Source: Qipengyuania gaetbuli (GTDB lineage: Bacteria > Pseudomonadota > Alphaproteobacteria > Sphingomonadales > Sphingomonadaceae). From it: DNA of 64,000 nucleotides. The notes beneath the pieces were generated by a model. It did no database searches. It saw nothing but the letters and a program-made list of their open reading frames with translations, and was not told the DNA's origin. Below are positions 18,616 through 27,186 of the stretch, piece after piece. The stretch covers positions 1,054,001-1,118,000 of the forward strand of contig NZ_WTYF01000004.1 of assembly GCF_009827315.1 (NCBI RefSeq). The letters run 5' to 3'. Position 1 is the first letter of the stretch. Every line of letters starts with the position of its first letter. The translations under genes were made by a program, and so were the position numbers.

Positions 18616-20342
18616 CAGTCTTCCGCCTGCTCCTTGCCTTCCGGGGCGCAGGCATTCTGCGCGTTGTCTCCATCGCCCCGGTAGCCGATCGAAGGCAGGC
18701 CTGCAGCCTCCGCATCTGCGCCTCCGAATGTCGCCACGCGGAAGCGCGAACAGAGGTCTGCCAATTGTGCGTCGGTCAAAGCAGCGCGCGCCATCCTGAC
18801 CGGACCAGGCCGGTCTTCGGGCAGATTGCGCACCAGGTCGTCCGCAAACAGGTGGTCAGGGGCATCGACGATGAGCACTTCTGCATCCACTTTGGCAATC
18901 GCCCGATCCGCCTGCTGCCAAGGCTGTGCGAAATCGTGTGCCTGCACGTAACGGTAGGGTATCAGGGCAAGCGCAATCAGCGCCGCCGCTGCAAAGCTCG
19001 CCCTCGCAGCGCGCGATTCCGACATACGCAGCCGCGACCAGCCGAGCGCTGCCAGCAGCGTCACGTTTCCGAGTACGTGATGCAGGTAGCGATAACCCCA
19101 GCCATGCCCCTGATAGGGAATGACCACGGCCATGAAGGCAAGTGTCGCCAGCGCGCTCAGCAGGCAGCCGCGCCAGAAACCCTTCAGCTTCCATGCCACC
19201 GGCACTGCCAGAGCGAACAGGGGCAGCAGCAGCGGGTTTTGCCACAGCTGGAACCGCAGCAGGTTCATTCCCATCGTCCCGATTGCGGAAAGGTCGTTGC
19301 GGGTCAGGAGCGCCATGACCTTGTCCGCCAGCGGCGCGTTGGCCGCTCCGCCAACGGCGGGAGGCAAAGACCCCACGAGCTTGTAGGCAATGCCGTTCCA
19401 TGACGCCCAGAAGGCAACGGCCGCGAGCACGACCACCCCTTGGCCGATGGCAGTACCGCGCCGTCCGGACAGGAACAGCTCGAGGATGAAGAAGCCCGCG
19501 AAAACGGGGAAAAAGGCGAACTGGTGCAAGCCCACGGCGAGAAAGGCGACCAGGCCGGCGGCGATCTGCACCGCGGCGCCCTTGCGGAAGACCAGTGCCA
19601 ACCAGGCGAGGTTGAAGAAAAGATGCGCCGACATGGCGAAACTCGTCATGCCGGTGATGACCCATTGGGCCGAGGTTGCCGCCAGCACCAGGCAAATAAT
19701 GGGCGCGGTCTTGGCCTCGGGCAGGTGCTGGCGAACGAGCTGTACAAGCAAGGCGGCCGCACCTGCTGCGAACAGTGGGCTCGCCAGTGGACCGAGCAGT
19801 CCCTGGAACAGCGCATTCACGGGAAGATAGGTCGACGCCCAATACAGCCCGTCTCCGCTGACCCGCGCGAAGATCGGGTGCATGGCCCCCGCATAGTCGC
19901 GCAAGTCCGCCGGGATCTCGGCCATCGCCCTGCCCGATGCCAGTGCATAGCCATCGGCCCGCGCCCAGTATTCATCCATGGAGAGGGGATAGGATCCGAG
20001 AATTCCAAAAGCCCCGAGAAGGGCGAGCGTGAAGATGAACAGTACCGGCGCCCAATGAGGCAGGAGCTTCATCCTGCCGAATAGCGTGTCCATGCCGGCC
20101 ACAAGGGAATCCGGCATCCGCGCAACCCTGACGATGAGGAACAGCGCCATGACCATCGCGAGCACGGGCAAGTCATGCGAACGGAAGAACGTGACAGGCA
20201 GGTACTGGAATTCGCCCAGCGCGACATTGGTGAAGGCGAGCCCTGCAAAAAGCAGCAGCAAGGCGGCATAGATCGTGCCAGCGCGCGAAATATCCGCCGT
20301 GCGGCCCATCGCCATTTTTCCCCTTACGCCCCGAAACTGCAC
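18615..20342 (-). CDS. GT-C-like polytopic membrane protein
   Basis: A 575-residue protein with about 11-13 membrane helices. The first extracytoplasmic loop contains PLSMDEYWARAD (about 118-129), the place where ArnT/PMT-type GT-C enzymes carry their catalytic Asp/Glu. The C-terminal 130 residues are soluble. It is therefore a candidate transferase using a polyprenyl-phosphate sugar, possibly the product of the GT2 enzyme at 14871. No close family is recognised. It precedes the methyltransferase in a two-gene operon. An alternative start lies nine residues in (MAMGRTAD). Confidence 0.7.
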   Translation of the reverse strand: MQFRGVRGKMAMGRTADISRAGTIYAALLLLFAGLAFTNVALGEFQYLPVTFFRSHDLPVLAMVMALFLIVRVARMPDSLVAGMDTLFGRMKLLPHWAPVLFIFTLALLGAFGILGSYPLSMDEYWARADGYALASGRAMAEIPADLRDYAGAMHPIFARVSGDGLYWASTYLPVNALFQGLLGPLASPLFAAGAAALLVQLVRQHLPEAKTAPIICLVLAATSAQWVITGMTSFAMSAHLFFNLAWLALVFRKGAAVQIAAGLVAFLAVGLHQFAFFPVFAGFFILELFLSGRRGTAIGQGVVVLAAVAFWASWNGIAYKLVGSLPPAVGGAANAPLADKVMALLTRNDLSAIGTMGMNLLRFQLWQNPLLLPLFALAVPVAWKLKGFWRGCLLSALATLAFMAVVIPYQGHGWGYRYLHHVLGNVTLLAALGWSRLRMSESRAARASFAAAALIALALIPYRYVQAHDFAQPWQQADRAIAKVDAEVLIVDAPDHLFADDLVRNLPEDRPGPVRMARAALTDAQLADLCSRFRVATFGGADAEAAGLPSIGYRGDGDNAQNACAPEGKEQAED

Positions 20343-20517
20343 GGATTCCTAGGGATTCCGCCAATGCCCCGCAAGCCGATTATCGGGCATCGCAAGGGTC
20401 CGAAATTAGGAAAAAATCAAGGTTTCCAAATTATTCACCAAGCATGCAAAGGCGTGATTTGCCACTTTTCCGGCAGGTTGCGCACGTCACTTCGACTATG
20501 AGCCGCGGGGGTTTGGC

Positions 20518-22041
20518 ATGAGTGCATTCGGACGCAAGAACGGGCCGGCAGGTATGGGGTCCGGCGCACGTCCGCAGTTCGGCGTCGCGCGTCCCATGCG
20601 CGGCGGCGCGCCTGCTCCTTCGGCCGACGACAAGATCGAAGGCGGTGATCAATTCCCGCCGCTGCCGGAAGACGCCCCTGCCCCCGGCGCAGGCGGCAAG
20701 GGTTCGAACGGCGACGCGATGGCCCGCCTTTCGGAACGCATGAATGCGGACCATTCGGGCAATAGCGAAGTCGGCGGCTTCGAAGCCAGCGTCCACAAGA
20801 TCAAGGAACAGGTGCTCCCGCGCCTGCTCGAACGCGTCGACCCGGAAGCAGCCGCGACGCTGTCCAAGGACGAGCTGTCGGAAGAATTCCGCCCGATCAT
20901 CATGGAAGTGCTGGCCGAACTGAAGGTCACGCTCAATCGCCGCGAACAGTTCGCGCTCGAAAAGGTTCTGGTCGACGAACTGCTCGGCTTCGGTCCGCTC
21001 GAAGAGCTGCTGAACGATCCGGACGTTTCCGATATCATGGTCAACGGTCCCGACCAGACCTACATCGAAAAGAAGGGCAAGCTCGTTCTCGCCCCGATCC
21101 GTTTCCGCGACGAGAGCCACCTGTTCCAGATCGCCCAGCGCATCGTGAACCAGGTCGGCCGCCGCGTCGACCAGACCACGCCGCTTGCCGACGCCCGTCT
21201 CAAGGACGGCAGCCGTGTGAACGTCATCGTGCCGCCGCTCTCGCTGCGCGGCACCGCCATCTCGATCCGTAAGTTCTCCGAGAAGCCGATCACCATCGAC
21301 ATGCTCAAGGACTTCGGTTCGATGAGTGAGAAAATGGCGACCGCACTCAAGATCGCTGGCGCCTGCCGCATGAACATCGTCATTTCGGGCGGTACGGGTT
21401 CGGGTAAGACGACCATGCTCAATGCCCTGTCGAAGATGATCGACCCGGGCGAGCGCGTGCTCACCATCGAGGACGCGGCCGAACTTCGCCTGCAGCAGCC
21501 GCACTGGCTGCCGCTGGAAACGCGTCCGCCGAACCTCGAAGGCCAGGGTGCCATCACCATTGGCGACCTCGTGAAGAACGCCCTGCGTATGCGCCCTGAC
21601 CGCATCATCCTGGGCGAAATCCGCGGCGCAGAGTGTTTCGACCTTCTCGCCGCCATGAACACCGGCCACGACGGTTCGATGTGTACGCTTCACGCCAACA
21701 GCCCACGCGAATGCCTCGGCCGTATGGAAAACATGATCCTGATGGGCGACATCAAGATCCCGAAGGAAGCCATTTCGCGCCAGATCGCCGAATCCGTCGA
21801 CCTGATCGTGCAGGTGAAGCGCCTTCGCGACGGTTCGCGCCGCACCACCAACATCACCGAGGTGATCGGGATGGAAGGCGACGTGATCGTGACGCAGGAA
21901 CTGTTCAAGTTCGAGTACCTGGACGAGAGCGAGGACGGCAAGATCCTCGGCGAGTTCCGCAGCTCGGGCCTGCGCCCCTATACGCTTGAAAAGGCCCGCC
22001 AGTTCGGCTTCGACCAGGCCTATCTGGAAGCCTGCCTCTAA
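20518..22041 (+). CDS. cpaF: Tad/Flp pilus assembly ATPase CpaF
   Basis: A 507-residue secretion ATPase of the CpaF/TadA branch. A 65-residue low-complexity Gly/Pro/Ala N-terminus is followed by the N-domain and the ATPase. Walker A is GGTGSGKTT (291-299), the Asp box is ERVLTIEDAAELRL, Walker B is RIILGEIRGAE, and the His box is GHDGSMCTLHANSP. CpaF powers Flp pilus assembly at the cytoplasmic membrane. No other cpa/tad gene is next to it, which is unusual. Expression is probably from the 175-bp gap upstream, which is relatively AT-rich. Confidence 0.94.
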   Translation: MSAFGRKNGPAGMGSGARPQFGVARPMRGGAPAPSADDKIEGGDQFPPLPEDAPAPGAGGKGSNGDAMARLSERMNADHSGNSEVGGFEASVHKIKEQVLPRLLERVDPEAAATLSKDELSEEFRPIIMEVLAELKVTLNRREQFALEKVLVDELLGFGPLEELLNDPDVSDIMVNGPDQTYIEKKGKLVLAPIRFRDESHLFQIAQRIVNQVGRRVDQTTPLADARLKDGSRVNVIVPPLSLRGTAISIRKFSEKPITIDMLKDFGSMSEKMATALKIAGACRMNIVISGGTGSGKTTMLNALSKMIDPGERVLTIEDAAELRLQQPHWLPLETRPPNLEGQGAITIGDLVKNALRMRPDRIILGEIRGAECFDLLAAMNTGHDGSMCTLHANSPRECLGRMENMILMGDIKIPKEAISRQIAESVDLIVQVKRLRDGSRRTTNITEVIGMEGDVIVTQELFKFEYLDESEDGKILGEFRSSGLRPYTLEKARQFGFDQAYLEACL

Positions 22042-22051
22042 AGCAGCGAGC

Positions 22052-22276
22052 CTATCCCCGGATCACTCCGGGGATGGATACCACCAGCAGCGCCCCGCCC
22101 AGCACGGCGAAGGTCAGGAATAAGCCCGTCCATGGCATCCAGCCGACACGGTCGATGCTGGTGCGTTTCATCCGCCTGCGCTCCATCGCCAGCGCGGCAA
22201 GCGCAACGATCAGCGATGCGGCGCCCCATAGCGCGACGATTTCGGCTTCGCTTGCGAATGTCAGGAAAGCTTTCAT
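22052..22276 (-). CDS. small two-helix membrane protein, function unknown
   Basis: A 74-residue protein. One membrane helix lies near residues 10-28, a basic loop RRRMKR follows, and a second helix covers about 45-68. The charge pattern puts the loop in the cytoplasm. I do not recognise a family. It is convergent with cpaF, 10 nt apart. ATG 22276 gives the cleanest N-terminus; an ATG at 22285 and a GTG at 22300 are also in frame. The compact packing and good hydrophobic pattern support it as real. Confidence 0.6.
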   Translation of the reverse strand: MKAFLTFASEAEIVALWGAASLIVALAALAMERRRMKRTSIDRVGWMPWTGLFLTFAVLGGALLVVSIPGVIRG

Positions 22277-22392
22277 GGCGCGCATATGGGCGCGGTTCAC
22301 CGCCTAGCCAAGGCGCTTGGTGGGAACCCGCTTGTCGGGTAGGGGTTTTCTTACCATTGCGCGGCCAACATGCCCTCGGGAAGGATGACACT

Positions 22393-22521
22393 ATGATCAA
22401 GAAACTGCTTCTGGCTTTCGGCATCACCGCGATGTCGCTCACGGCATCGGCCTGCAACACTGTGCGCGGCGTCGGTGCGGACCTTGAATCGGCTGCCAAC
22501 GCCGTCGACGAAGAAACCTGA
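22393..22521 (+). CDS. entericidin A/B-type small lipoprotein
   Basis: A 42-residue entericidin-family lipoprotein. It has Lys-rich start MIKKLLL, a hydrophobic stretch and lipobox LTASAC with the lipidated Cys at about 21, then a short polar tail NTVRGVGADLESAANAVDE matching the EcnA/B consensus. Entericidins form a small envelope toxin/antidote pair in enterobacteria; in alphaproteobacteria single copies are common and the role is unclear. An AAGGATGA site precedes ATG 22393, and a strong terminator follows 26 nt after the stop. Confidence 0.88.
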   Translation: MIKKLLLAFGITAMSLTASACNTVRGVGADLESAANAVDEET

Positions 22522-22547
22522 TTTCTCGCACTGAGAGAGCAAATGGA

Positions 22548-22574
22548 GGCCCGCCAAATGGCGGGCCTTTTTTT
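22548..22574 (+). terminator. rho-independent terminator after the entericidin gene
   Basis: GGCCCGCC (22548-22555), an AAAT loop and GGCGGGCC (22560-22567) form a perfect 8-bp stem followed by seven Ts. It overlaps the end of the convergent methyltransferase gene, whose stop is at 22573. Confidence 0.93.
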
Positions 22575-23166
22575 ATTGCTTGCGGTAGACGAGCGTAAGG
22601 TTGTTCGCCGGCATTTCATGGCGTGCGGTCCGCACCAGACCGTTCAACTGGGCCAGTTCATCAAGCGCCTCGACCTCTCGCAAGCCCCATGCGGCATTCC
22701 GCGCCTTGAGATCGGCATCGAAGGCGAGGTTCGACGGGGCGGTTCCGACACCTGTCTCGATGAATGGGCCATAAAGAATGAGCGACTGTCCCTTCGAAAG
22801 AAGCTTTCCCGCTCCCGCGAACAGTCCTTCGGTGGCCGCATAGGGGCTGATGTGGATCATGTTGACGCAGACAACGGCATCAGCGTGCTGGACCGGCCAT
22901 TCCGGCACAGTCGCATCGATGGCGATCGCCTGGCGGATGTTTCCCGCCCCGGCTTCCTGCGACCATGCATCGATCGAGGCGAGCGCATCGGTGTCGACAT
23001 CGCTGGGCTGCCATTCGAGCGCAGGAAAGCGCCGCGCCATGAATACGGCGTGCTCGCCCGAGCCACTGGCGATTTCCAGCACCAGACCGGTTTGCGGCAA
23101 TTCGCGCGCCAGCACATCGGCGAGCGGTGCCGAATTGCGCGCGGTGGCAGGCGCGTGGCGTTTCAG
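22573..23166 (-). CDS. DUF938 SAM-dependent methyltransferase
   Basis: A protein of about 197 residues of the DUF938 family, with the N-terminal PATARNSAPLADVLARELP motif. Motif I is VLEIASGSGEHAVFMARRFP, and VCVNMIHISPYAATEGLFAGA follows. The start is unclear. No ATG exists between the conserved N-terminus and the end of the ligase gene. A CTG at 23166 would overlap the ligase TGA in the same way as common ATGA pairs, with GCAGG upstream; a TTG at 23193 is the alternative. The conserved motif starts only four residues in, so the true start must be at or before 23166. Substrate unknown. Confidence 0.8.
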   Translation of the reverse strand: MKRHAPATARNSAPLADVLARELPQTGLVLEIASGSGEHAVFMARRFPALEWQPSDVDTDALASIDAWSQEAGAGNIRQAIAIDATVPEWPVQHADAVVCVNMIHISPYAATEGLFAGAGKLLSKGQSLILYGPFIETGVGTAPSNLAFDADLKARNAAWGLREVEALDELAQLNGLVRTARHEMPANNLTLVYRKQ

Positions 23167-24722
23167 TTGACCTGCCGTTCGCGACCTTCCCAATAGGGCG
23201 CGCGCAAATCCTTGCGCAGGATCTTGCCGCTGGCATTGCGCGGCATCACCTCGATCACATCGACGCTCTTGGGGACCTTGAACCCGGCCAGCCGCTCCCG
23301 CGTCCAAGCGATGATATCCTGCGGGTCGACTTCAGTGCCCGGCTTGGGGACCACGCAGGCTTTCACCGCCTCGCCCCAAGTGTCGTCAGGCACGCCGATC
23401 ACCGCGACCTCGCCCACGCTCGGATGGCCGTAGATCGCGCTTTCGACTTGCGCCGGGTAAACGTTCTCGCCGCCGGAAATAATCATGTCCTTGATGCGGT
23501 CCTGGATGAAGACATAGCCGTCCTCGTCCATGTAGGCGGCATCGCCGGTGTGCATCCAGCCGTCCCTGAGCGAACCTGCGGTTGCATCGGGCAGGTTCCA
23601 GTAACCGGCCATGTTCGAAGGGCTTTTGCAGACCAGTTCGCCCACTTCGCCGCGCGGCAGTTCCTGCCCGTCCTCGCCGATGACCCTGAGTTCGACCCCG
23701 GCCACGGCCTTGCCTGCCGATTTCATCCGCTGGTTTCCCTCGAGCACGTGGTCTTCGGGCGGCAGCGCTGCGATGGTGCCGGTCGTCTCGGTCATGCCGT
23801 AACATTGCAGGAAGCCCGCTTCGGGGATCGTCCTCACCGCCTCGCGCAGCAGGTCGAGCGGGATCGGAGCAGCCCCGTAGAGCACGTATTTGATCGCCGA
23901 CATGTCGGTGTCTTTCGCGCGCGGGTGCTGCACCACCATCTGCAATGCAGCGGGCACGATGAACAGGCGCGTGATGCCCTGTTCGAATGCATCCAGCACG
24001 CCGTCGGGCGTGAATTCGGCCTGCACGATCGAGCGGATGCCCGCCCCCATCGCCATTATGCCGAGACCAGTGCCACCGATATGCGCGCAAGGCATGCACA
24101 CGAGGATCGCCTCGTCCTCGTCGAAATGCGACCAGGGCTGGCCTTCTTCCTGGCTCGGCACCCGCAGCGAAAAGAGGTTGCGGTTGGTAAGCACCGCGCC
24201 CTTCGGATTTCCTGTCGTGCCCGAAGTATAAAGCTGGAGAACCGCATCGTCGGGTCCGGCCGGTGCGAACTCGTCCGCAGGCGCGGCTGCGATTTCCGCA
24301 AGGGCCGCTTCCTGTCCGATGACTTCGGGCGGATTGTCGAGCGAGGCGCAAGCCTTCTGTGCAAGCTCTTCGAAGCCCGTTCCGAGGAACAGTATCTTCG
24401 CGCCCGTATCGCTGATGATATAGGCGATCTCGGGTCCGGCGAGGCGCCAGCCGATCGGGACCATGACCACGCCGACGCGCGCAGCGGCATAGAATAGCTC
24501 GAAATAGTGTTTGTCATTCTTGCCGAGCCAGGCGACCCGGTCCCCCCGCCCGACACCATGCTGCGCCAGCATCGCGACGATCTGGCGGGTACGCGTTTCA
24601 AGGTCGCGGAAACTTATCGTCTGATTGCCCTGCTCCAGGACGATGTTGTCAGGACGCTCCTGCGCCCAGTGACGGATGAACTGGTCGAAGGTCAGCTTCG
24701 GTTGTTCTGCCGATTCCTGCAT
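23163..24722 (-). CDS. long-chain acyl-CoA synthetase (FadD-type AMP-binding ligase)
   Basis: A 519-residue ANL-superfamily ligase. The AMP-binding loop is LYTSGTTGNPKGAVLT (164-179). The adenylate site GWMHTGDAAYMDEDGY and the hinge IKDMIISGGENVYPAQVE follow. The C-terminal catalytic lysine lies in RNASGKILRKDLR. It activates a carboxylate, probably a fatty or aromatic acid, to its CoA thioester; chain length is not predictable. A GGAGAGAG ribosome-binding site precedes ATG 24722. The DUF938 gene is coupled to its stop. Confidence 0.92.
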   Translation of the reverse strand: MQESAEQPKLTFDQFIRHWAQERPDNIVLEQGNQTISFRDLETRTRQIVAMLAQHGVGRGDRVAWLGKNDKHYFELFYAAARVGVVMVPIGWRLAGPEIAYIISDTGAKILFLGTGFEELAQKACASLDNPPEVIGQEAALAEIAAAPADEFAPAGPDDAVLQLYTSGTTGNPKGAVLTNRNLFSLRVPSQEEGQPWSHFDEDEAILVCMPCAHIGGTGLGIMAMGAGIRSIVQAEFTPDGVLDAFEQGITRLFIVPAALQMVVQHPRAKDTDMSAIKYVLYGAAPIPLDLLREAVRTIPEAGFLQCYGMTETTGTIAALPPEDHVLEGNQRMKSAGKAVAGVELRVIGEDGQELPRGEVGELVCKSPSNMAGYWNLPDATAGSLRDGWMHTGDAAYMDEDGYVFIQDRIKDMIISGGENVYPAQVESAIYGHPSVGEVAVIGVPDDTWGEAVKACVVPKPGTEVDPQDIIAWTRERLAGFKVPKSVDVIEVMPRNASGKILRKDLRAPYWEGRERQVN

Positions 24723-24778
24723 GGGCCTCTCTCTCCTCTGCGCGCATCATGCCACGAGAGGAGACGAGAGCAAGCGCG

Positions 24779-25222
24779 CTATTGCCAGCGGCCGAGTGCG
24801 CGGGCGCGTTTCTCGCGCAGCAACAGCCACACGACAAGGCCAAGGGGGCCGGCAAGGAAAGTCGCCAGCAGCACAGGTGCCTGCACGAAGCGCGAAAATC
24901 CCTTCGCGTCGGCATCGCGGACGATCCACAGGCCAACGAAGAGATCGAAGGCGAGATAGTGGATCCAGCCGATCGTCACCCCCGCATCGCTGGCGAAAAT
25001 GGCGCGCACGCCTTCGATGCTTCCGAAATCCATCCCGCCCTCGCCAGCGGGGAAAAGACCGGAAAGCACCCCGATAAGCAGCAGGGCATATGCCGCGCAA
25101 AGCAGGCCGACGCCCAGGTAGAGGATCGCTGACAGCAGGGCAGGCCAGCGCGGCAGCAGTATCAGTGCGAGCCACATCACGAGCGCAAGGCCGTTGGCGA
25201 TACCGAAAGCCGTGTCCCACAT
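24779..25222 (-). CDS. ABA4-like (DUF4281) membrane protein
   Basis: A 147-residue four-helix membrane protein of the ABA4-like family. The typical segment FASDAGVTIGWIHYLAFDLFVGLWIVRDA lies at about 76-104. In plants ABA4 is needed for neoxanthin formation; in bacteria no function is established. Because erythrobacters make unusual oxygenated carotenoids, a pigment-related role is conceivable but unproven. It follows the NAD(P)-binding protein by 2 nt in a minus-strand operon. Confidence 0.82.
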   Translation of the reverse strand: MWDTAFGIANGLALVMWLALILLPRWPALLSAILYLGVGLLCAAYALLLIGVLSGLFPAGEGGMDFGSIEGVRAIFASDAGVTIGWIHYLAFDLFVGLWIVRDADAKGFSRFVQAPVLLATFLAGPLGLVVWLLLREKRARALGRWQ

Positions 25223-25224
25223 GC

Positions 25225-25923
25225 CTATTCGTCCACCAGTTGCGGCAGGCGTTTTGCTGCCCGGATAATCCCGTCATTGTCGTGCACGAAGCGCCCGCGC
25301 GCGGCGCTCTTGGCCAAGGCCAGCGCAGCCTGGGCTACAGTTTCCGCGTGGATCGCGCGGTACTGGCGGTACTTGCCGTGCATCAGCATGTTGGCGAGCG
25401 GCGCTGCCGCAATGCCGAGCCTTTCACCGACGCGGCGGTCGTTATCGCGCTTGCCGCGCAGCAGGCCCGGTCGCAGAATGTCGAGCCGTGGGAAGCGTAT
25501 CTTGGTCAGCTCGCGTTCCGTTTCGCCCTTCACGCGCAGGTAGAAGGTCTTGGACAGCGGATCCGCCCCTGCCGAGCTGACCGCCACGAAACGCTCGACC
25601 CCGTGCTCCTTTGCAGCGCGGGCGGTCGCGAGGACGAGGTCCTGGTCGACGGCGCGAAATGCGTCCTCGTCCTGCCCAGCCTTCTTCCAGGTGGTCCCCA
25701 ATGCGCAGATGACGGCCTTGGGTCGCATGGCTTCGAGCACTTCGCCCCATTTTTCCGGCTCAGCGACGAACAGTTCCATCCGGATGCCCCGGGGCAATTG
25801 CGCCTCACGGCGGGCGATGGCGGACAGGCGCACGTCTTCGCGGCCGATGCATTCCTCCATCACCTTGCCGCCGATCAGCCCGGTCGCGCCGATAAGGCAG
25901 ATGCGCGTCGCACCGTCAGACAT
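25225..25923 (-). CDS. NAD(P)H-binding atypical SDR protein
   Basis: A 232-residue Rossmann-fold protein of the atypical SDR / NmrA-like group. The dinucleotide loop is CLIGATGLIGGKVMEE (9-24). VICALGTTWKKAG and VAVSSAGADPLSKTFYLRVKGETE follow, with the Tyr and Lys of the active site in YLRVK. Similar proteins act as oxidoreductases or assembly factors. It starts within the last 8 nt of the dGTPase-like gene and is followed by the ABA4-like gene. Confidence 0.85.
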   Translation of the reverse strand: MSDGATRICLIGATGLIGGKVMEECIGREDVRLSAIARREAQLPRGIRMELFVAEPEKWGEVLEAMRPKAVICALGTTWKKAGQDEDAFRAVDQDLVLATARAAKEHGVERFVAVSSAGADPLSKTFYLRVKGETERELTKIRFPRLDILRPGLLRGKRDNDRRVGERLGIAAAPLANMLMHGKYRQYRAIHAETVAQAALALAKSAARGRFVHDNDGIIRAAKRLPQLVDE

Positions 25924-27076
25924 TGGACAACCCCTGCGGCGCGCGGCCGTAGATGCGGGTGCACTGGTCGATGGCGAAGCGGTCGGTCATGCCAGCGATG
26001 AAATCGGCGATATGACGGCTCTTGCCCGGTTCGGCTTCGGGCAGGCGGTCAAGCCAGTCATCCGGCATGGTCGCCGGATCCTGCTGGTAGGCGACGAACA
26101 GCCGCGCGATGACGTCGCGGGCACGCTCTGCTGTCTGGATCTGCTCGGGATGGTAATAGAGCCGCTGGTACATGAACTTCTTCAGCGCACGTTCCTCGTT
26201 CGCCATGCCTTGCGAGAAGCCGGCCAGCTGCTTGCCCGCCTCGCGCACCTGCTCGGCGCTGTCGAGGCCCTTCACTGCCGCACGCGTTTGCTCGAGCACA
26301 TCGTTGACCATCAGGCCGATCTGGCTGCGAACCAGTTCGCGCAGCTGGTGCTCGCGCGAGGCGCAGGGATGCTGCCGTTCGACCCGGCGGAATTGGTCGG
26401 CGAGGAAATCCACCTCCATCAAGTCATCGAGCGATAGGAAGCCCGCCCTCAGGCCATCGTCGATATCGTGATTGTCATAGGCGATATCGTCGGCAACCGC
26501 TGCAACCTGCGCCTCGAGCGAGGGCCACTGGCCGAGTTCCAGCGGGAAAGCCTTGTCGATATCCGCAAGCGCCCAATTTGCCGCGCCGACCGGGCCATTG
26601 TGCTTAGCCATGCCCTCCAGTGTTTCCCAGGTCAGGTTGAGGCCGGGATGGTCGGGGTAATTGCATTCCAGCCGTGCCAGCGTGCGGATGCCGTGCGCAT
26701 TGTGGTCATAGCCGCCTGCATGGGTCATCGCCTCTTCCAGCGCCTTTTCGCCGGCATGTCCGAATGGCGGGTGGCCGATATCGTGCGCAAGGCACAGCGC
26801 CTCGGTCAGGTCTTCGTCCAGCCCCAGTTCGCGGGCGATGACCCGGCCGATCTGGGCGACTTCGATGCTGTGCGTCATGCGCGTGCGATAGTGATCGCCG
26901 TCCGGAGCGACGAAGACCTGTGTCTTCGAGCGCAGGCGGCGGAAGGCGATCGAATGGACGATGCGGTCGCGGTCGCGCTGGAATTCGCTGCGCGGACCGC
27001 GCGCACCGTCTCGGTTCTCGGGAAATTCGCGCCCGCGCGAGGCGGCGGGATCGGCGGCGTAAGGGGCTCTCTGCAT
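25916..27076 (-). CDS. dGTPase-like HD-domain triphosphohydrolase
   Basis: A 386-residue deoxyguanosinetriphosphate triphosphohydrolase-like protein. The HD domain starts with FRRLRSKTQVFV and RTRMTHSIEVAQIGR. It then has LCLAHDIGHPPFGHAGE, which carries the metal-binding HD pair and a second His. Length and order match the dGTPase type 2 subfamily that acts on dNTPs. It would tune dNTP pools. ATG 27076 is the natural start and the gene heads a three-gene operon with the SDR and ABA4-like genes. Confidence 0.92.
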   Translation of the reverse strand: MQRAPYAADPAASRGREFPENRDGARGPRSEFQRDRDRIVHSIAFRRLRSKTQVFVAPDGDHYRTRMTHSIEVAQIGRVIARELGLDEDLTEALCLAHDIGHPPFGHAGEKALEEAMTHAGGYDHNAHGIRTLARLECNYPDHPGLNLTWETLEGMAKHNGPVGAANWALADIDKAFPLELGQWPSLEAQVAAVADDIAYDNHDIDDGLRAGFLSLDDLMEVDFLADQFRRVERQHPCASREHQLRELVRSQIGLMVNDVLEQTRAAVKGLDSAEQVREAGKQLAGFSQGMANEERALKKFMYQRLYYHPEQIQTAERARDVIARLFVAYQQDPATMPDDWLDRLPEAEPGKSRHIADFIAGMTDRFAIDQCTRIYGRAPQGLSNV

Positions 27077-27186
27077 CGAGCCGCTGGCTTAGGTCAGGCG
27101 ATTCGCCGCGACAACGTGAACGAAATGGGAACCCCGTCGCTTATCGGCGAAAACCACCGTCTCGGGCCGTCAGGGCTCCGATGTGG

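Noticed and set aside
20434..20442. TTATTCACC before cpaF as a DnaA box
   Set aside because: Differs from the TTATNCACA consensus at the final base and stands alone.
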